Shown here: positions 60,563-64,000 of the stretch, piece after piece
How the letters are laid out: every line of letters begins with the position of its first letter
Position numbering within the stretch: position 1 is the stretch's first letter
NCBI GenBank assembly: GCA_023664185.1
Contig: JAMPGA010000001.1
Span: 116,209-180,208, forward strand
Direction of reading: 5' to 3'
DNA: 64,000 bases
From: Muribaculaceae bacterium
GTDB taxonomy: Bacteria > Bacteroidota > Bacteroidia > Bacteroidales > Muribaculaceae
Position numbers and translations under genes: made by a program
The notes under the pieces: model-generated
The model's input: the letters and a program-made list of their open reading frames with translations, nothing else
Told to the model about the DNA's origin: nothing
Database searches by the model: none

Positions 60563-61727
60563 ACTCAAAGATGTGTTTGAGTTTGCTGAAAATGCGGGTC
60601 TTAGTCGATTCGTCGGGGGTGAGATTGGGCTTACCTGAGAGGCTTTCGATGGTTTTGCGCTCTTCGTCGGTGAGCTTTTCGGGGATGTAGACCATCACGT
60701 TGATAAGCTCGTCGCCTGTGCCGTAGCCGTCGGTTGAAGGGAGACCCTTGCCACGCAAGCGGAGCACCTTGCCTGGCTGTGTGCCTGCAGGGATCTTGAG
60801 GCGTGCGCGTCCGGTGATGGTGGGCACTTCGACACTGCCTCCGAGTGTGGCGGTGGGAATATCGAGCATGAGGTTGTATATCACATCGTTGCCGTCGCGT
60901 ATGAGTTGCGGATCCTTGATCTCTTCAATCACAATGAGCAGGTCGCCGTTTACGCCTCCGTGGAGGGCGGCGTTGCCACGGCCGCGCATGGTGAGCACCT
61001 GGCCATCGGCCACACCGGCCGGGATGGTAAACGATACGGTCTCGTCCTGGCGTATTACACCGTCGCCGTGACAGTGTGTACACTTCTCGGTGATGATCTT
61101 GCCTTCGCCATGACATTGCGGACACTCCACAGCCGACTGCTGAATGCCAAACAGAGTCTGCTGCTGGCGCAATACGGTGCCTGAGCCCTGACATGTGGGG
61201 CAATTGTTGAAGGCTGTGCCGTCCTTGGCTCCGGTGCCGTTGCAAGAGGGGTCTTTGACCAGGGTGGGCACCTTGATGGTCTTTGTCACACCCTCGGCTA
61301 TCTCCCTGAGTGTAAGTTTTATCTTGATGCGGAGGTCAGAACCGCGGCGCTGGCGGCGACGTGAGCGTCCGCCTGCGCTCTCAAAGCCGCCCATATTGCC
61401 GAAAGCGCCTCCGAAGATGTCGCCGAACTGCGAGAAAATATCTTCCATCGAGAAGCCGCCGGCCTGGAAACCGCCTGCGCCACCGCCGGGAAATCCCTGC
61501 GGGCCCATGCTGTGGCCAAACTGATCGTATTTGGCACGTTTCTCGGGGTTGGAGAGCACGTCATACGCCTCAGCAGCCTCCTTGAATTTCTCCTCGGCCT
61601 CCTTGTCGCCCGGGTTCTTGTCCGGGTGATACTGTATGGCTTTCTTTCTGTAAGCGCTCTTAATGGTCTTTTCGTCGGCATTTTTGTCGACTCCGAGCAC
61701 CTCATAGTAATCTCTTTTGGCTGCCAT
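60561..61727 (-). CDS. dnaJ: Chaperone protein DnaJ
   Basis: 388 residues. The J-domain is intact ([28 protein letters not shown]), with a Gly/Phe-rich linker (about 75-115) and a zinc-finger domain of [16 protein letters not shown] and CTHCHGDG. The first motif reads DPSCNGTG rather than CxxCxGxG, so one zinc-I ligand is missing. C-terminal substrate-binding domains follow. It delivers unfolded proteins to DnaK. grpE lies 30 nt upstream in the same unit. The stop codon touches the right repeat of element D. Confidence 0.97.
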   Translation of the reverse strand: MAAKRDYYEVLGVDKNADEKTIKSAYRKKAIQYHPDKNPGDKEAEEKFKEAAEAYDVLSNPEKRAKYDQFGHSMGPQGFPGGGAGGFQAGGFSMEDIFSQFGDIFGGAFGNMGGFESAGGRSRRRQRRGSDLRIKIKLTLREIAEGVTKTIKVPTLVKDPSCNGTGAKDGTAFNNCPTCQGSGTVLRQQQTLFGIQQSAVECPQCHGEGKIITEKCTHCHGDGVIRQDETVSFTIPAGVADGQVLTMRGRGNAALHGGVNGDLLIVIEEIKDPQLIRDGNDVIYNLMLDIPTATLGGSVEVPTITGRARLKIPAGTQPGKVLRLRGKGLPSTDGYGTGDELINVMVYIPEKLTDEERKTIESLSGKPNLTPDESTKTRIFSKLKHIFE

Positions 61728-61757
61728 ATATCTGATAGTGGTAATTAACGGTTAGAA

Positions 61758-62384
61758 TTACTGTCCCACAGCCACTTTGGCGTGGCGGAGCACCTTATCA
61801 TTGAGTGTATAGCCCTTGGTGGGTGTGTCTATCACGACCCCTTTCTGCGAGTCGTCGGCGGCCGGAACCATGGCTATGGCCTCGTGGAGCTCGGGGTCGA
61901 AGGGCTTGCCGGTCGACTCGATGGGCTTCACGCCGTTCTGTGACAGATACTTCACAAGTTTCTGATATATAAGTTCCATGCCCTTGCGCACATCCTCGGC
62001 ATCTGTGGCCTTGGCGCTGGCTTCGAGGCCGCGCTCAAAATCGTCGACAATGGGGAGCAGACCCTTGAGCACATTTTCGGCGGCGTTCTTTATGATGTCG
62101 CTCTTTTCCTTTACGGTGCGCTTGCGGAAGTTGTCGAACTCGGCCATGAGGAATAGGTACTCTTTCTTTTCCTTCTCCACCTGAGCCTGAGCGTCGAGGA
62201 GCTGCTTGTTGAGGGCGTCGATATCGGAGAGTTGCTCGTTTATCATCTCGTTGGCTTCGTCGATCTGCGAGTCGGCCTCCTGTTGTGCTTCCTGCACATC
62301 GTCAAAGCTCTCCACTCCCTCGTCTTCGCGATGGAGTTTCGGCTCTGGGCTCTGTGCTTTATCTTTGTCAGTGTTATTTGCCAT
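61758..62384 (-). CDS. grpE: Nucleotide exchange factor GrpE
   Basis: 208 residues. An acidic N-terminus and a long coiled coil (about 30-95, QQEADSQIDEANEMINEQLS) lead to the conserved GrpE head: FDNFRKRTVKEKSDIIKNAA, LLPIVDDFERGL and FDPELHEAIAMVPAAD, ending KGYTLNDKVLRHAKVAVGQ. It releases ADP from DnaK, working with the downstream DnaJ. No CIRCE-type operator is visible upstream. Confidence 0.96.
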   Translation of the reverse strand: MANNTDKDKAQSPEPKLHREDEGVESFDDVQEAQQEADSQIDEANEMINEQLSDIDALNKQLLDAQAQVEKEKKEYLFLMAEFDNFRKRTVKEKSDIIKNAAENVLKGLLPIVDDFERGLEASAKATDAEDVRKGMELIYQKLVKYLSQNGVKPIESTGKPFDPELHEAIAMVPAADDSQKGVVIDTPTKGYTLNDKVLRHAKVAVGQ

Positions 62385-62461
62385 GATTGTGATATACTTA
62401 TTTAATTATTAACGTATGCAAAAATGATGCCTATCCTTACAGACACCCTCATAGTGTTAAC

Positions 62462-62500
62462 AAAAAAATGGCTCCAACGTTCAATCGAGGGAGCCAAAAA
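62462..62500 (-). terminator. Terminator after ispE
   Basis: GGCTCC (62470-62475) pairs with GGAGCC (62490-62495), followed on the minus strand by ATTTTTTTG. It lies just beyond the ispE stop and before grpE. Confidence 0.8.
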
Positions 62501-62508
62501 TCTTTCGG

Positions 62509-63330
62509 TCAAAACTTTGTCACGAATGTCTGACACCCTTTAAAGGTGTCGGCCACCTGTTCTGCCAAAATGTCAGTCTGAAACAGTGCGTAGAGCGCCG
62601 AGCCTGACCCCGACATTGAAGCGTAGACGGCTCCCAACCTCAGCAGTGTCTCCTTTATATCGGCCAGCATGGGGTGGAGGGGGAACACGGATGCCTCAAA
62701 ATCGTTTTTCAGCCGACCCTGCCACTCGACCACCGGGAGGCTCAGAATCTCAGGGATGGGAGTGGCGGGGACTGCCGGTGTGACGCGTGAATATGCCTGG
62801 GCAGTGGGCACGCTCACCGGAGGCTTGACTATGACCAGCGTAAGCCCTCGGAGATCCACATCTATGGGGCTGAGCTCTGTGCCTATGCCTCTGGCGAGCA
62901 TGGGGCGGTTGTAGACAAACAGAGGGCAGTCGGCGCCCAGACGTGCGGCCCTTGCGGAGAGCTCGTCGGCTGACAATCCGAGGCCAAACATGGAGTTGAG
63001 CAACGTCAGCGTAAAGGCAGCGTCGGCCGAGCCACCCCCCAGCCCCGCACCGTCGGGTATAATCTTGCGCAGGAATATGTCGACCGGGGGCAGCCCATAC
63101 TCCTCATCCATCAGTCTGTAGGCCTTCATCACCAGATTCTTCTCGGGAGGGCAGTCAACCTTGCGTCCCGTCACAGTCAGGGTGGCGGCAGGCTTTTCAG
63201 TGGGGACAATTTCAAGTATATCGCACCAGGGTACGGGCACCATCACAGTGGCGATGTCGTGATAGCCATCAGGGCGACGGGCTATAATGTCGAGGCCGAG
63301 GTTAATCTTGGCATTGGGGAATACGAGCAT
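62509..63330 (-). CDS. ispE: 4-Diphosphocytidyl-2-C-methyl-D-erythritol kinase
   Basis: 273 residues of the GHMP kinase superfamily. The N-terminal FPNAKINLGLDIIARRPDGYHDI, the ATP loop IPDGAGLGGGSADAAFTL and the C-terminal YASMSGSGSALYALF are all present. It phosphorylates CDP-methylerythritol in the MEP route to isoprenoids. It lies 27 nt after the GH13 gene and ends at a strong terminator. Confidence 0.96.
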   Translation of the reverse strand: MLVFPNAKINLGLDIIARRPDGYHDIATVMVPVPWCDILEIVPTEKPAATLTVTGRKVDCPPEKNLVMKAYRLMDEEYGLPPVDIFLRKIIPDGAGLGGGSADAAFTLTLLNSMFGLGLSADELSARAARLGADCPLFVYNRPMLARGIGTELSPIDVDLRGLTLVIVKPPVSVPTAQAYSRVTPAVPATPIPEILSLPVVEWQGRLKNDFEASVFPLHPMLADIKETLLRLGAVYASMSGSGSALYALFQTDILAEQVADTFKGCQTFVTKF

Positions 63331-63357
63331 GGCTGATTTTTTTTTTGCAAAGATAAA

Positions 63358-64000
63358 TTATTCTCTGGCCAGGATGAGGGCGCTACGCGGTGCCACGGTC
63401 ACTGTGCCGCCCTTTGAGGTGGCGAGGCCTGAGGCGCTGATCTGGCCGTCGTCGGCTATCACAGTCCAGTTGCCCTTGGGCACTTTGATCTCGCGGGGTT
63501 CGTCGGAGCCGTTGAATGCCACCTTGATATCCTTCCACACGTCGCCGTTGGCGTGGTCGGTGAGGGTGTAGGAGATGAGGCCGGGTTCGGTCTTGTCGAA
63601 CTTAAGATGACGGGCCACGTCGGCAGCGGTTGTCATGCGGAAGGCGGGATGCTCCTTGCGGAGTTTGATCAGCTCGCGATAGTATGCCATCTGGTCGGCG
63701 TTGATGTGCTTGAGGTTCCAGTCGATGGCGTTGACAGAGTCGGGGGAATTGTAGGAGTTGTGCACACCTTTCTTATCGCGGAATATCTCCTCGCCGGCAA
63801 AGATGAAGGGAGTGCCCTGGGATGTGAGCACGATGGTCTGTGCCAGTCGTGCGGCGCGCTGGCGCTCGGCATCGGTGGCGTCGGGCATCGACTTGCGCAG
63901 CTTGTCTGTGAGCATAAGGTCGTCGTGACACGACATATAGTTAATGATCTGAGTGGGGGCTGCTGCATAGGGGAACTTGGAGTTCTGACCCTTCGAGTAG
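63358..64000 (-). CDS. GH13 pullulanase-type enzyme, C-terminal fragment
   Basis: The frame is open to base 64000, so only the C-terminal ~213 residues are visible. INYMSCHDDLMLTDKLRKSM holds the conserved barrel-end His-Asp pair of GH13. IVLTSQGTPFIFAGEEIFRD, NSYNSPDSVNAIDWN and a C-terminal beta domain (about the last 75 residues, ending PRSALILARE) match type I pullulanase. These debranch alpha-1,6 linkages in starch or pullulan. The start and any signal peptide are outside the window. Confidence 0.88.
   Translation of the reverse strand, partial: YSKGQNSKFPYAAAPTQIINYMSCHDDLMLTDKLRKSMPDATDAERQRAARLAQTIVLTSQGTPFIFAGEEIFRDKKGVHNSYNSPDSVNAIDWNLKHINADQMAYYRELIKLRKEHPAFRMTTAADVARHLKFDKTEPGLISYTLTDHANGDVWKDIKVAFNGSDEPREIKVPKGNWTVIADDGQISASGLATSKGGTVTVAPRSALILARE

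Noticed and set aside
1..64000. tRNA, rRNA and riboswitch genes
   Set aside because: I saw no cloverleaf with a T-loop GTTCRANTC pattern, no rRNA core sequence and no conserved riboswitch core in the intergenic regions read. A covariance-model scan could still find a divergent one.

Overview
This window is a stretch of chromosome from a gut-type Bacteroidales bacterium, most likely family Muribaculaceae (S24-7). The support is a type IX secretion translocon (SprA), a type III glutamine synthetase, NhaD, and both LL-diaminopimelate aminotransferase and meso-DAP dehydrogenase. It also carries several promoters of the Bacteroidetes form (TTTG, 19-21 nt, TAnnTTTG). I see no rRNA, tRNA, CRISPR array, prophage or transposase gene. 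The family is inferred from gene content; species cannot be named.

Layout. 1-2.0 kb: a truncated DEDDh exonuclease and dnaN (minus), divergent from an ApgM-type metalloenzyme that may be a homoserine kinase. 3.1-13.7 kb: a tightly overlapped minus-strand operon, ruvA - sprA - GH28 - ogt, preceded by rpsP with its own promoter and terminator. 14.0-15.7 kb: umuDC-like SOS pair. 15.7-23.6 kb: a long minus-strand run of muramidase - lpxB - HipA-like kinase - DUF3037 - uvrA - Smr/DUF2027 - flavodoxin/ferredoxin, with an internal promoter before uvrA. 23.7-27 kb: pepD, a small membrane protein, a Skp/OmpH-like lipoprotein and an ECF sigma factor. 27.2-33.1 kb: pta-ackA, then ddh - LysM protein - outer-membrane barrel.

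33.2-41.2 kb: pyruvate:ferredoxin oxidoreductase and an oxalate-catabolism cluster, frc - oxc - AEC transporter, in the order of enteric yfdW-yfdU-yfdV. 41.4-44.5 kb: Xer-type recombinase, hpf, ndk and an M23 peptidase. 44.8-54.0 kb: a lipoprotein, nhaD, the dapF - dapL - glnN operon, mdh and an iron alcohol dehydrogenase. 54.1-60.4 kb: U32 protein, znuA, znuC and a GH31/PA14 glycosidase. 60.5-64 kb: dnaJ, grpE, ispE and the C-terminal end of a GH13 pullulanase-like enzyme.

Functional picture: a saccharolytic anaerobe making acetate (PFOR, Pta, AckA), digesting pectin- and xyloglucan-type glycans (GH28, GH31, GH13), building lipid A and DAP peptidoglycan, and able to decarboxylate oxalate. 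The most interesting parts are the oxalate cluster with structured intergenic stems, and a family of small MITE-like palindromic elements between genes. One has 25-bp perfect terminal inverted repeats; another supplies the last codons of the GH31 gene. Also notable are a HipA-like kinase/DUF3037 pair, a ZnuAC pair lacking a permease but with a Cys/His tail, and a sprA gene without an ATG or GTG start.
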